DNA of 64,000 bases from Calamus simplicifolius (taxonomy: Eukaryota; Streptophyta; Magnoliopsida; Arecales; Arecaceae), in assembly GCA_900491605.1 (NCBI GenBank), contig UESW01001602.1, positions 296,464 to 360,463 of the forward strand, written 5' to 3'. Position 1 is the stretch's first letter; the number at the start of each line of letters is the position of its first letter. This document shows, piece after piece, positions 32,292-44,043 of the stretch. The position numbers and the translations under genes are program-made. The notes under the pieces were generated by a model. It worked only from the letters and a program-made list of their open reading frames with translations, was not told the DNA's origin and made no database searches.

Positions 32292-35200
32292 ATGAGCGGG
32301 GCTCGCTCATGGATGTATGCAAGGATAAAAGATGGCTTGCTTAATCCAGATTTTCTGAATGGATTGGAAGAATTTATCGCATTTGCATGTAGCCAACCTG
32401 ACGGGATGGATGGCCCTAGGATTAGGTGCCCATGCAACTTCCACAGGTGTCAGAATAAAGCCTACAGAGATGTTGAAATTGTTAAGGTGCATTTGTGTAA
32501 GAAGGGGTTTGTTCCTGATTACTATGTTTGGTACTGTCATGGTGAACCAGAGGATATTCCAGCAGCTGTTATAGGCCAACAAGAGTCAATTCCCGTAGAT
32601 GAACCATTTGTGAATTTAAACACATATGAACAAATGGTGATGAATGCATCGGGTAATGAATTCAATCAGAATACATTTATGGAAGAACCAAATCCAGATG
32701 CACAGCAATTTTACGATATGTTGCGTGCTGCAAATCAAGAATTGTATCCTGGTTGTGAGGGTCATTTCCAGTTGTCTACAGCTGCTCGAATGTTGAATAT
32801 TAAGGCAAAACATCGATTATCAGAAAAGGCGTTCAATTCTGTAGCTGGGTTAATCAAAGAAATTTTGCCAAATGACAATGTTGCAGCAGACAGTTTTTAC
32901 GCAACAAAGAAGTTGTTGCGTGGGCTCCCAGTAAATAAGATTGATTGTTGCTTGAACAATTGTATGATATTTTGGGGTGAAGACTCAGAGCTGAGATGGT
33001 GTAAGATTTGTGGGCAATCGAGGTACAAAAACAGCGAAGGAGGAGCCAGTACAAGTAGGAGGAAAAGTGTGCCTTACAAGAGGATGCATTACTTTCCTCT
33101 TACCCCATGCCTACAGAGATTATACAGATCTGAGGCAACAGCTACTGATATGAGATGGCATGCCGAACATGAATCTAAAGAGGATGAAATGCGGCATCCA
33201 TCAGATTCAAAGGCTTGGAAGCATTTCAATGAAAATCATCCTGATTTCGCTGAAGATATAAGGAATGTGAGATTAGGTCTTTGTACCGATGGCTTCCAAC
33301 CATTTGGTCAAGCGGGGCAACAGTATTCATGTTGGCCTGTGATACTGACTGTATATAACCTTCCTCCATGGAAGTGCATGAAAGATACTGCAATGTTTTT
33401 AACCGTTTTGGTTCCAGGACCATCAAATCCAAAGGAAAAGATTGATGTCTTTCTGCAACCATTGGTGGCCGAATTGAAAATGTTGTGGGAAACAGGAGTC
33501 GTAGCCTACGACATTTCTATGAAACAGAATTTCATCATGAGAGATGCTTTGATGTGGACAATAAGTGATTTCCCGGCATATGCAATGTTGTCTGGTTGGA
33601 GCACTGCTGGACGTCTGGCATGCCCTCATTGCATGTATGATTCGGATGCATTTACATTGCAGAAGAGTGGTAAGCAGTCATGGTTTGATAACCATAGGAA
33701 GTTCTTGCCCCCAAATCATCCTTACAGGCGTAACTTGATCGCCTTCCGGAAGAACAAAGCAGTCACAAAATTCGCCGAACCGGTTAGGTCCGGCACGGAT
33801 ATATTTGATACTATAGAGCATTTGGGGTTGATGTATGCATGGGAACCGGATGCAGATAGAATAAATGGCCGTATATGTAAAGAACATAACTGGAAGAAGC
33901 GAAGTATATTTTTTGGATTTGCCTTATTGGAGCACAAATCTCATCCGGCACAACTTGGATGTTATGCATATCGAGAAAAATTTCTTTGATAACATATTTA
34001 ACACGGTGCTAAACATCCCGGGAAAAACAAAAGATACTGCAAAGTCAAGAGAAGAACTTAATCAGTACTGCAGAAGAGGTGATTTGAGAAGGAGTGCCGA
34101 CGGGACCTATCCTAAAGCCTGTTACACTCTTGATAGAAATTCATGAGAAGTTTTATGTAACTGGCTTAGAGGGTTAAAATTTCTAGATGGTTATGCCTCA
34201 AATATCAGTAGGTGTGTGGACATGCATAAGCTCAAGTTGTTCGGCATGAAGAGTCACGACTGCCATGTTTTCATGCAACGATTATTACCTGTAGCTTTTT
34301 GTGAGTTGCTTCCGCAACATGTCTGGAAGGCAATTACGGAGCTTAGCTTGTTCTTCAAGGAGTTATCTGCCGCAGTCATTACTTCTGCATCCATGGCAAG
34401 GCTTGAGGAGGAAATTTCAATTATTTTATGCAAGCTTGAGCGAATATTTCCTCCCAGTTTTTTTGACTCAATGGAGCATTTACCGGTTCACTTGCCATAC
34501 GAAGCGAGCATAGCTGGTCCCGTGCAGTATCGCTGGATGTATCCTTTCGAGAGGTAAATATATACATCATTAAGATATGTTGACATTTCAAATATTATTT
34601 CATTACAAGAAAATTGGTTAATTTTTTGTTTCAACTTTACATATAGGTATCTTAAGAAGTTAAAAAATAATGTGCGTAATAAGGCAAGGGTTGAAGGTTC
34701 TATATGCAATGCACACTTGGTCGAAGAAGTTTCAGCTTTTGCCTCGCATTACTTCGAGGGTCACGTCCACACAAGGAGCCAAAATCTTGGTTGTAACGAT
34801 GACGTATGTGTGGACGAAGGAGAACCTAATGACGGTAGAATATCAATTTTTAAAGGTATCGGCCGTTCATTTGGTGGGCAGAAGTCAAGAAATCTTAGCG
34901 ATATGGAGTATAATGCAGCACATTATTACATCCTAATGAACTATAGAGAAGTCGATCCATATATTGAGTAAGTGTATACTTCAATGCTTAATTGGAAATT
35001 TTAATTTAAATTACAATATACCATAATATTTAATTACGAACATCAGTTTTTATCCTTTTCATCCCATAAGGATGTTTTGTGATAGACAACGACAGATGAA
35101 TCCCGACATCAGTCAAGTTGCAATTGGGTAGAAATTAGAAATGGAGTTTGCTTACTGGTTTTATGAATTTGTGAGTAGTATCACTCAATCAATTTCAATA

Positions 35201-35980
35201 ATGGCTTTTATTTTTTGAATTGGATGTGAATAGCTTATTAATTTATAGGTAAACGGTCCATGGTCCATAATGGACAATATTTTCATTAAATGTCTATCGC
35301 AATGGCCATTGAAGACCGTAACAACCTCTAGCTATTTTGTAAATGGGTACAAATTTCAGATTGAACGATTAGCAGCTTCAAGAGGCACGCAGAACTGGGG
35401 CGTGTGTGTTAAAGGAGAAAGTGTTGGAGCAAATATGCAGGATTATTATGGAAAGTTAGTAGAGGTGGTTGAAGTTGAATATCCCGGTTGGCCTATGAAA
35501 TGAACCGTATTGTTTCGTTGTGATTGGTTCGATCCGATAGTTCCTGTGGGCAAAAGGGTTCATAACGACTACAATTTGGTTGAAGTGAACCATCGACGAA
35601 GATTGTAGAAATATGACCCATTCATCCTTGCATCCCAAGCTCAGCAAGTCTTTTACTGCGAATATCCAAGTTTGCGCAACGACAAGCGAGATTGGTGGGC
35701 AATTTCTAAAATCGTCTCACGTTCAACAATCATATTAGAGGAGAGTTCATCAAGTCAATCAGCCGAGTACCCTGCATTTCAAGAGGATGAGATGGAAATG
35801 CATGCAATTGAGGACGACACAAGGGCTCCTGAAACATCACTTAGAGATCCAAATAGTGATGTCCAAGAAATTGCGGATGCAAATGTTCGGTTTCCTTCCG
35901 ATGATAATGAAACTGAATCGCAGTCCGATACGGCATCGGATGTTGAACCAACATTTCACGAAACAAATGACACCGATTAA
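32292..35980 (+). pseudogene. CACTA transposase, TNP2 type
   Basis: It begins MSGARSWMYARI at 32292. Residues ~1-75 form the transposase-associated domain (CPCNFHRCQNK, GFVPDYYVWYCHGE). The TNP2 core follows (RWCKICGQSRY, WPVILTVYNLPPWKCMK, LSGWSTAGRLACPHCM, LDVMHIEKNFFDN). Then comes DUF4218 (KSHDCHVFMQRLLPV, YRWMYPFERYLKKLK) across an intron 34554-34646, and DUF4216 (FVNGYKFQIERLAAS, NHRRRL, YDPFILASQAQQV) after introns near 34968-35072 and 35169-35248. An acidic tail ends at 35980. A one-base insertion in the T run at ~33908-33913 shifts the frame, and stops at 34144, ~35129, 35501 and ~35604 complete the inactivation. TNP2 proteins bind and cut element ends. Confidence 0.95.
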
Positions 35981-36083
35981 ACATAGAGGTTTTTTAAAAT
36001 TTAACTTTTTTTATAAGTGTTAAATTTTTACATAGTCAATCATTAATCGTAATTTAATTGTATGAATCTTTAGTATTTTCAGT

Positions 36084-37578
36084 ATGATGGGCAGAGGTAG
36101 ATCTACCGATGACAGACGGAGTGAGCAGGGACGTAGCCCTGCTGCATCAGATCACATGAGCGTCGGAGATGGAGAGTTCGGATCTCCAACAGTCGCACAG
36201 CCTTCGATCTCTCCAGCAGTATTACCATCCAGCCAATCGGCACATACCTCCGAGAGTTCTTCCACCATCGGCCGCACCGTACTTCGACTTGATGCTCAGG
36301 GGCTGTAAGTATATACTAATTAAAAATATATGTTTATGTTTTTAAGTCAATTACTTATAAACATGCATTTTTTTAACAGATTTATTGAGCAGCATCATGT
36401 ATCCAGCCACATCAGTGCCGTATTTCAGAGGCGTGCAGATCCCAGTGGCTACGATTGGCGCCACGCATCTCCAGCCACGAGGGAGTTTTATTTTTCTGAG
36501 TTTCAGGTAAACTTATTAAATACAATTTATCACTAATATAAAATTTTTTAATCTTAATAAATTCAGAAACTAACTGTTTATTTTAATGCAGAAAAAGTTT
36601 ACGTGGGATCCTGCCAGCCATGATGCCATTAGGGCAGCTTGGGAGGCTATGACGGGACGCCGATACTCCGACATGCTTTATCGTTGGAGGTCATCGGGTT
36701 AGCATCCTGCACATGTGCCAGAGGGTATTTGGCACGAGTGGCAGCAGGCCTGGCAGTCCGATGGCTGGCGCAGGAGGTCCGCATCAGCCAGCACGAACCG
36801 CCGATTTGAGAAGGGCGGTCCTGGCACGGGTCTCTCCCGCCATACTTCGGGCTCCATTTCGATTTAGGAGCACAGACGACGTATGGTAAGAAAACATAAA
36901 TATTTTAATTACTATTTTAGTTATTTACAAATATTTGTATTAATATTAATTTTTTTATTATTATAGTCTGAGCAGGAGGGCAGAGATCCTGGTGAGTTTC
37001 GCCTATTCAGGGCGACACACCAGGAGGGACGGTTCCTGGGTCAACACGCGATCACGGAAGGTTGCGGTAAGAAATTAGATTTATGTAGTATCTGTTTAAT
37101 TTCTAAAATTTTATTTCGAGAAATTTATTAACTCATTTATTGTTGATTTCATAATTTAAAGACACGAGTCGAGGAGCTTCGCTCCCAGGCATCGCAGGTC
37201 GACTCTACTGATGGGGAGACGCTCGTCGAACTCTCAGCAGAGGAGAGTCGGCGTGTGTTTTTGGAGGCTGTTGGTGCCCAGCCGCGAGACCGCAGGGTCT
37301 ATGGTCTGGGCACTAGAGCTTCTACATATTTTCCCCATCAGGCCTCCAGCTCGTGAGTTTCTGGTGATATTCCTCCCGAGCGTTTAGACGACCTTCGGAG
37401 ATCTATTGCAGAGGAGGTTCGGCAGGAGGGCGAGCAGGATTTCGAGGATCGTATGCGAGACCGGGATCAGGAGATTGCAGACATGCGAGATGAGATGCAT
37501 CATTTGCGGGATATGGTTAGCCGCTTGTCGCAGAGTCTTCAGCCTCCACAACCTCCACGTGATCGCTTAGATTCTTGA
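36084..37578 (+). pseudogene. CACTA second gene, Ptta/En/Spm-type transposase (TNPA-like role)
   Basis: Exons deduced from GT..AG ends are 36084-36304, 36380-36506, 36592-~36881, ~36967-37065 and ~37161-37578. The Ser-rich start (MMGRGRSTDDRR) leads into FIEQHHVSSHISAVFQRR, then FTWDPASHDAIRAAWEAMTG and RYSDMLYRWR, the plant transposase_24 (Ptta/En/Spm) block. An Arg-rich HRRRM motif and a C-terminal coiled coil (RDRDQEIADMRDEMHHLRDM) follow. In-frame stops at 36700, about 36863 and 37354 break it. In characterised CACTA elements the second gene product binds subterminal motifs. Confidence 0.85.
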
Positions 37579-37739
37579 TGTATTTTTTTTTTTTATATGT
37601 TGTACATGAAAACTTCAAAATTTTAATATATTATTTATTTTTGTAAATTGAATGATTATTATTTGGATCAATATGAGTGAAGAATATTTGATCAATATTT
37701 AAATGTAACGAAATTGTATTAACCATTTTAATTTTTAAA

Positions 37740-38439
37740 TTTTTTTTTTTTAAAAAAAATATTTATTTAGCGACGCATTAGCGACTGCAATTGCATCGCT
37801 AATATTTTTAAAATATTATTATTAAATATTACGATGCAATGATCTGACGTCGTAATATTTTAAAAAAAATTAATTAGCGACGCATTAGCGACTCAAATTG
37901 CATCGCTAATATTTTCATAATATTACTATTAAATATTGCAACGCAACGATCTGGCATCGCAATATTTTTTAAAAAATTTAATTAGCGATGCATTAGCGAC
38001 TAAAATTGCATCGCTAATATATCTAAAATATTATTAATAAATATTGCGACGCAGTAACCTAGCATTGCAATATTTTAAAAAAAATTTATTAGCGACGCAT
38101 TAGCGACTAATATTGCGTCGCTATTATATTTAAAATATTATTATTAAATATTGCGACGCAGCTAAATGCGTCGCAATATTGCGATGCAATTGAATGTATC
38201 GCAATATTTAATATTAATATTTAAAATATTAAAATTTAGTTTTAAATTTAGCGACGCATTTTGCTGCGTCGCAATATTGCGACGCATCTCTGCGTCGCAG
38301 AGAGTCGCTATTTTGTAACGCAATTGCGATAAATTGTGGTTGCGACGAGATACTCAGCGACGCAGTCATTGCGTCGCTAATGCGTCGCAATAGCATGTTT
38401 AGTGACGCATTAGCGACGCATTTGAGCATCGCAATATTT
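37740..38439 (+). repeat. right subterminal repeats
   Basis: Four ~115-bp units of TTAGCGACGCATTAGCGACT...TTGCATCGCTAATATTTT...AATATTGCGACGCA. A dense patch of GCGTCGC/GCGACGC inverted pairs (38160-38430) then leads to the right end. Confidence 0.9.
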
Positions 38440-38454
38440 TTTTTTCTTATAGTG
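38440..38454 (+). repeat. CACTA right terminal inverted repeat
   Basis: TTTTTTTCTTATAGTG, the reverse complement of a CACTATAAGAAAA end. Confidence 0.95.
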
Positions 38455-38457
38455 CAA

Positions 38458-39327
38458 TTAGAGATACCAGCCCTACTATTGGGAGCAAGCAACACTCCAA
38501 TTACTAATAATATAAAGTATCTCTTGAAGTTATCATCTCTATTATTGTTGTTACCGATACAAAAAATCAAGTGATTGATATTTATTTGTTACATGCCCTC
38601 TATGGTATACATGCTTATAAGCTGAAGCTCTTGATTGGGCTTCTCTTTTTGGGTCACTATTTCATCCCCTTTATCATTTAAACCCATTATACAGTGTGCA
38701 TCCCATTCTATAATAGGGATATCCATTTTATTTAATCCTAACTACTCTTCTCCTATAATCATATTTCTTGAACAACTAACCTAAAAGGATCCTGTGGAAA
38801 TTAAGTTCTTCTATATGCAACAAACATCTACATTCTAAATACTTTATCGCATTCTTTCACTCATCATTCAATTCATCGATGGCGCTAGCTAATCATATAG
38901 GAGAATACCTAATATCAGTTTTCAGCTCACTATCATGCATCATACTAGGCTTCGCTTTATAAAGAAATATGATATATTGAGTCAATATAGATTATGAAAT
39001 TAGACCATCAAAATAGCATCCAATTTAATCAAAATTTATAACATGCATTAACTCAATAAAAATGAGACAACTTTACACCTGATTTTGTAATTGAATAAAC
39101 ATAAATCTTATTCTATGCCATGTGAATCGACCGATGGACCAATCAAGAGGGTTCAATCTTCATTTATTTTATGTAATGTTATACAACTATTACATGACAG
39201 ATACATTTTACTACGCATGATTCAATTTTATACTTGATTAGCTTGCTATCACAATTGCATCCAACTTCCATTCAATTTCGAATTATTCATTCACAATCAA
39301 AACATGATATATATACATAATCCTATA
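38458..39327. other. AT-rich spacer, no gene seen
   Basis: Unique AT-rich DNA with no repeat or ORF of note. Confidence 0.45.
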
Positions 39328-39335
39328 CGAATAGA

Positions 39336-40049
39336 TAGGGGTGCAACTCGGGCTCATGAAACTCGAGTTTTTCTCAACCCTAACCCTAACTCTATTTGTA
39401 AAATGTCAATCCTAACCCTAACCCTAACCCTATTTGTAAAACCTTAACCCTAACCTTATTTTTAAAAATCAGGTTCGGGTTAAGTTTCGGGTTGGAATTC
39501 GGGTTGATGAGAAGAAAAAAAATAAAATACTTTTTTAAAGTAAATAAACACCGAATTATGCATCCCAAAGACGAAAAAATAAAATCCCTTGTCGAACGCA
39601 TAAGCTGGACTCGGGGCTTTAATATTGCATTAAAAAAAGTCTTACCTGAAACAAAGAAGAGGAGGAGGTACCGTAAACAAAGAAGAGGAGGAGACAGAAA
39701 GTAAAATGAAATGTGCGGATGGTCCGCCTTTATGTTTGTCCTTTTTCTCACCTGCGATCGACGGCCTTGCCCTCCTCGCTCTCAAGTTGGTCATCTCGTT
39801 CGATCCGATTGGCGCCTTCAACGCCTCCAAAAATTTGGTACCGATAAGCTACCCCCGTTCGGGTAACCCTCGGATTTGGATTATCTCGGATTCGGGTTGC
39901 GGTCAATCCTAACCCGGGTCAATTGCAAATTGGGCTAGGTTAAATTCGGATCTTTTGGGTTGGGTTGGGCAAACATGAGTTTAAACACTGCTGTAAATCG
40001 GATTCGGTGGGCTAGGTTCGGGTTGAACCCGGCCCAAGTTGCACCCCTA
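39336..40049. mobile_element. non-autonomous hAT-like element, 714 bp
   Basis: The ends are TAGGGGTGCAACTCGGGC and, reversed, TAGGGGTGCAACTTGGGC, 18-base inverted ends with one mismatch. The flanks CGAATAGA (39328-39335) and CGAATAAA (40050-40057) agree at seven of eight bases, the 8-bp duplication of hAT elements. TAGGGGTG-type ends also fit hAT. No transposase is present. The interior holds telomere-like CCCTAA units and CGGGTT-rich stretches at both ends. Confidence 0.85.
39377..39456. repeat. telomere-like CCCTAA repeats inside the hAT-like element
   Basis: Three clusters (about 39377-39391, 39411-39431 and 39443-39456) of CCCTAA, the plant telomere repeat, alternate with ATTTGTAAAA. Degenerate, internal, and not at a chromosome end. 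Confidence 0.75.
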
Positions 40050-40057
40050 CGAATAAA

Positions 40058-40263
40058 TTTTTCATATAGTATGCCTGATTTACATAGTATCTAGTAATTA
40101 ATCTAGCTTAGATATGGTATATTAATTATTAATTTTAAATATATTACACCAATTACTAACAATAATCCTTTTTGCTCAAACATTATCCCATATGGTCAAA
40201 GTAAAGTAACCTTAACTTGTGATATGGTTGATCCAACGCCGTTAGAGTTAACAATGAAAGAAA
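40058..40263. other. AT-rich spacer
   Basis: Nothing recognised between the hAT-like element and the next LTR. Confidence 0.4.
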
Positions 40264-40898
40264 TTGATGGAGCCCCGCCTCGGTCCCACGGAGCGACTTC
40301 GGCCCCCGAGGTCCCCTCGGCCTCGGCCTCGAGCTTCCGCCTTGACCTCATCCTCGAGCTCCCGCCTTGGCCTAGCAACCCACTACCTCGAGCCACCTGA
40401 CATGCCCACATGGCCCACCAACCGCCTGCAGCAGCCACGTGATCCACCACTCGACTACAACAGCGCATGGCCACACCCCGTAACGGCACATGCCTGACAC
40501 GACCAGGTCCGCCTGCCACCCATAGCGCCATGCTTGGCAGGTGGCGGGCAGGGCAGGACACCTCTGACATGCCCAGTGTTGATTGTGACCTATCACTGTC
40601 AGCCTTGCCTTCCGTCTGTTATCGGACAACGACACCTCGAAATCAGCAACCTTCTGGAAACAGAAAAAAGAGACCTTCAAACAGGTATAAAAGCCCACAC
40701 TCACCACGAGGGAAGGATCCTAAACTCAAGTTATCTAGTTCTTTCTGCTAGTTAACTCTTGTCTCTTCCCAAGTTGCTGACTTGAGCGTCGGAGGGTCCC
40801 CATCGGAGCATCCGGTCTTCGGGAACTTTCTTGCAGGGATCTTCGAGGAGGAGGACCTCCGTTCCCTGGCGTTGAAGGAAAGTGACTTGGCGTCAACA
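40264..40898 (+). repeat. Tat-2 5' LTR (~635 bp, start approximate)
   Basis: The inner end (GTCAACA at 40898) is fixed by the primer site. The outer edge is set at the change from AT-rich spacer to GC-rich DNA (TGATGGAGCC), without a partner LTR to confirm it. TATAAAAG at 40686-40693 is the likely promoter. Confidence 0.65.
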
Positions 40899-40900
40899 GA

Positions 40901-40919
40901 TTGGCGCGCCAGGTAGGGG
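40901..40919 (+). other. primer binding site of Tat-2
   Basis: TTGGCGCGCCAGGTAGGGG lies two bases after the LTR. The spacing and first bases are the same as in the Tat element on the left (21939-21956). Confidence 0.75.
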
Positions 40920-40981
40920 CTCGGAGATAAAAAGCTTCGAACCAATCAACGACAACCTCTCTTTCCCCGAGCTCTCGAGCA

Positions 40982-42287
40982 ATGATGATGACTCGTGCGC
41001 AAGAGGTCTCCACCAGCTATGCTGGAGGGTAGCGCATGGGAGCTGACCTGCAGGCAGCCGATCTCCCTGCTCTCCAGGCCAGCATCCTTGCACCACCATC
41101 ACCGCCACCGCAGCAGCATCAAGAAGATTGACTCGCCGCCCTCACCGCACAAGTTCAGTCGCTGGTGGTGGCGGTCCAAGTTATGTAGCAGCAGCTAGGG
41201 CCACCCACGTCAATCCCTGGGGTGGTCTAGCCCAGTCAGCATTCTTTCCAGGGGAGATCTCCCATCCGGAAAGTTCATCACCACCGCGCTTCACCCAAGC
41301 GTCATCACCAGGAGACCTCCAGGAGGTCTCGGTCTCCTTTCCGCCATGCTAGTGCTTCCCCAAAGCGGTGGCGCGGAAGGGAGGCGGAGCGCACCCATCT
41401 TCACCACCGTCACTCCTCCCCCTCTTCGGAATCTTCAAGGGAGGGGTCCTTCGATGGCCGGATAGCTCGCTGGGCTGAGCGCCGGCTTGATGAGTACAAC
41501 TAGCGGCTGGAGAAGCTCAGCCGTCGGATCACCAACCTGCCAAAGGCGGACTATGACAGCCGGCCACCGCTGTCCCGCTGCATCATGGAGGAATCAATCT
41601 CAACCCGGTTCCGTCTTCCTCAGTTGGACCTGTACGATGGGACCACTGATCTCCTGGACCATTTGGAGAGTTACAAGGTCCTCATGCAGGTCCAAGGGGC
41701 AACCAACTCTCTTCTCTACATCGCCTTCCATGCTACCTTGAGAAAAGCTACCCAGGCCTGGTACTCCTGCCTGCCGCCATGGAGTATCAACTCCTTTCGT
41801 CAGTTGGAGAGGGCCTTCTTTGCCCATTTTGATGCCTGCCAGAAGATACACAGAGTGGCAGACAGTCTATTCTCCATCCAACAGAAGGGCGGTGAGTCCC
41901 TTCGGGACTACGTCGCTCGATTCAAAGAAGCTGCCCTCGAGGTTTACAACCTCGAGGATTCTAGGGCCACCCTAGCCTTGAAGCGAGGGCTCCGCTCCTC
42001 CCGTTTTACGTACTCCCTTAACAAGAAGCCGCACAGCTCCTATACCAAACTCTTGAGCCAGGCCCAAAAGTACATTCACGCTGATGAGGCTGACTCCTCC
42101 CGGCGCGAGGCTAATGGAGGCACCACCAAGAAGCCGGCTCGTCCTGAGCCTGCTGAAGTTTGTTCCAGGAGGCCCGAGCCTCCCCATCGACCAGATAACC
42201 GATCATGGGCTCTTGCACCGAGGGACGGTCCATTCACCCCCTTGATCGCCTCAATATATCACATCCTGCTTGAGATCGAGGGCGAGC
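40982..42287 (+). pseudogene. Tat-2 Gag, N-terminal and core part
   Basis: One frame runs from MMMTRAQEVSTSYAGG (40982) to the nested insertion at 42293. Stops at 41030, 41129, 41186, 41228 and 41511 interrupt it. The retrotrans_gag core is intact from 41585: STRFRLPQLDLYDGTTD, KATQAWYSCLPPWSINSF, FFAHFDACQKIHRV, GGESLRDYVARFKEAAL. The order and motifs match the other Tat Gag here. Four stops are TAG and one TGA, explained by single C-to-T changes (from CAG or CGA). Confidence 0.88.
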
Positions 42288-42292
42288 CATAC
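42288..42292 (+). repeat. target-site duplication CATAC (left copy)
   Basis: CATAC precedes the Sirevirus LTR and recurs at 53789-53793, bounding the nested element. Confidence 0.92.
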
Positions 42293-43981
42293 TGTTGGAA
42301 GATTATTGAAAAATTATATGACCCAATCCTTTTGATTTTGATGATTACTAAAAGCCATTGAGTTCATTAAAAGATATAATGAGTTTATTTGAGCAAGAAA
42401 TTTATTTTGAACAATCAATGAGAATGTTAAAGTTTGACATTAATCAATTTTGAAAGTAACTTTAAGCTCAATGTTTAAAGTTTCAAAAAGAAATTTTATA
42501 ATTCATGTTTTATTCAATGAGTTTTTGGAATAGTTCTTGAATCAATTCTTAATGTCAATTTTATTGAATTCAAGTCAAAACAATGAATTAAAATGAATCT
42601 GGAACGATTTTAATGTCAATCAGAAAAGTTTCTGATTTTTGATACGTTCCGGAGCCGACTCCTGAGTTTCAGAGTCGACTCCGCTCAGTGTACAGAAATG
42701 TACATCTATCGAGTCGACCCACAAAATTTGTTGAGTCGACCCCTGATTCTATCGAGCCGACTCCATGACTGTGCGAGTCGACTCCGCTCAGACACCAGAA
42801 GAGTATTTTTCTGAGCACTTCGCGAGTCGACCCCAAGCTTTTCACGAGTTGACTCCCGACTTTCAGGAGTCGACACTTTACTTTTGGCGAGTCGACCCCT
42901 AACCTTTATAAACATTTCTATTTTTGGTAAGACGAGCTCGAGCCGACTCGGGAAAAGCATGAGTCGACTCCAGCAAATCTGGGCGAAATTTTTACGGATG
43001 CCAACTCAGCTCCAACGGTTAGTTTTTTGATTAACGGCTATTTTTCTTTGTCTCTAACGGATATATTCTTGCAGAATCTATAAATAGAGGAGCTCTTTTC
43101 AAATCGAAAGAATCAAGAGAGTGAAAAAGAAAATCTTTCAAAAAGAGGGAAAAACAGAGCTTCATTTGAAAAATCATTTGAGTCAAGAAAAGAGATTCAA
43201 AAGGAGTGAAATCAAAGAGAGAGATTCGTGTGCTCCTGAGCTACAATCTACAAAAAGTTCAAGAGGAATCCAAAGAGCAAATCAAGATCTTTCGACCTAG
43301 AAAGAAAAGAAGAAAAGCTTCAACCAACTCCAAAAGCCCCAAAGCTAGGAGAATCTGTGCTGAGGCCTGATTCCACACTTCAAAGGAGTTGGAGAAGAGA
43401 AGCAAAGAAGCCAAGCCTGCATTCAAGCTTATTCAATCAGGCTTTTCTAAACCTAAGCTTTATTTTGATTATTCTGCTCAAGAGGAGCTGTTTGTATTTA
43501 AACACGAAATTATTTTCTTGTGTACTGATTCAAGTGGATTGAATCAGTGGAGGTAGTTGTACCTCGTTGTAAGCTTGGGATAGCTTACGTTTTGGGTTCG
43601 TTGTGACCCCGTTAAAACAACGAGTTGGGTTTTGTGCTGGTAAGCCCGTGTAAAACCGGCTGGGTTCGTTGTGCGCCCGGGAAAACAACAAGTTTGAGTT
43701 GTGAGCTTGGAAAACAACTCGGCTGTAATCTAGGAGATTATAGTGTGGACCCAAGTGAATCTTGGGAGTGGACGTAGGTGCTGGTTGCACCGAACCACTA
43801 TAAAACCTTGTGTTTGCCGTGCTCATTTGTCTCTTCTCTATCTCTCTTTATTTCTGTTTGTGCATTGCTTTAAGTTAATTTCTCTCACTTGCACATCTTG
43901 AGTAATTTAAAACATTTAAAAAGTCTTAAATTTTTAAGAACCCAATTCACCCCCCCTCTTGGGTTGCCATCTGGGCCAACA
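42293..43981 (+). repeat. Sirevirus 5' LTR (1689 bp)
   Basis: TG...CA bounded, abutting the primer site at 43982. TATAAATAG at 43079-43087 is the promoter. A cluster of about 12 GAGTCGACTC-type palindromes occupies 42655-42975 upstream of the TATA box, in U3. Confidence 0.95.
42655..42975. repeat. GAGTCGACTC palindrome cluster in LTR U3
   Basis: About 12 full or one-base-variant copies of GGAGTCGACTCC (GAGCCGACTC, GAGTCGACCC) with irregular 12-30 base spacing. It is analogous to the palindromes reported in maize Sirevirus LTRs. Confidence 0.85.
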
Positions 43982-43996
43982 ATTGGTATCAGAGCA
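43982..43996 (+). other. Sirevirus primer binding site, Met-tRNA type
   Basis: ATTGGTATCAGAGCA follows the LTR directly. Confidence 0.93.
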
Positions 43997-44043
43997 AGTG
44001 CTCATTTAGAATTTGATCTCACGATCAAGGGCTAAAGATCCTT

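Larger units (their letters stand above)
23857..38454 (+). mobile_element. CACTA (En/Spm) DNA transposon, 14.6 kb
   Basis: The left end starts CACTACAAGAAAATA and the reverse complement of the right end reads CACTATAAGAAAAAAA, the hallmark CACTA inverted ends. The flanks carry a 3-bp duplication, CAA (23854-23856 and 38455-38457), as expected for the superfamily. Subterminal AGCGACGCA/TGCGTCGCT motifs are repeated at both ends. Inside are a TNP2-type transposase and a Ptta/En/Spm-type second gene. Both are interrupted, so the copy needs a partner to move. Confidence 0.97.

Noticed and set aside
39377..39456. Chromosome-end telomere tract
   Set aside because: Only short degenerate CCCTAA clusters inside a bounded hAT-like element, with normal sequence on both sides.
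40264..42292. Possibility that 40264-42292 and 53794-57891 are two separate elements
   Set aside because: The Gag core ends at 42292 and its knuckle resumes at 53794. A perfect CATAC duplication flanks the interruption, and the C-to-T decay is the same in both halves.
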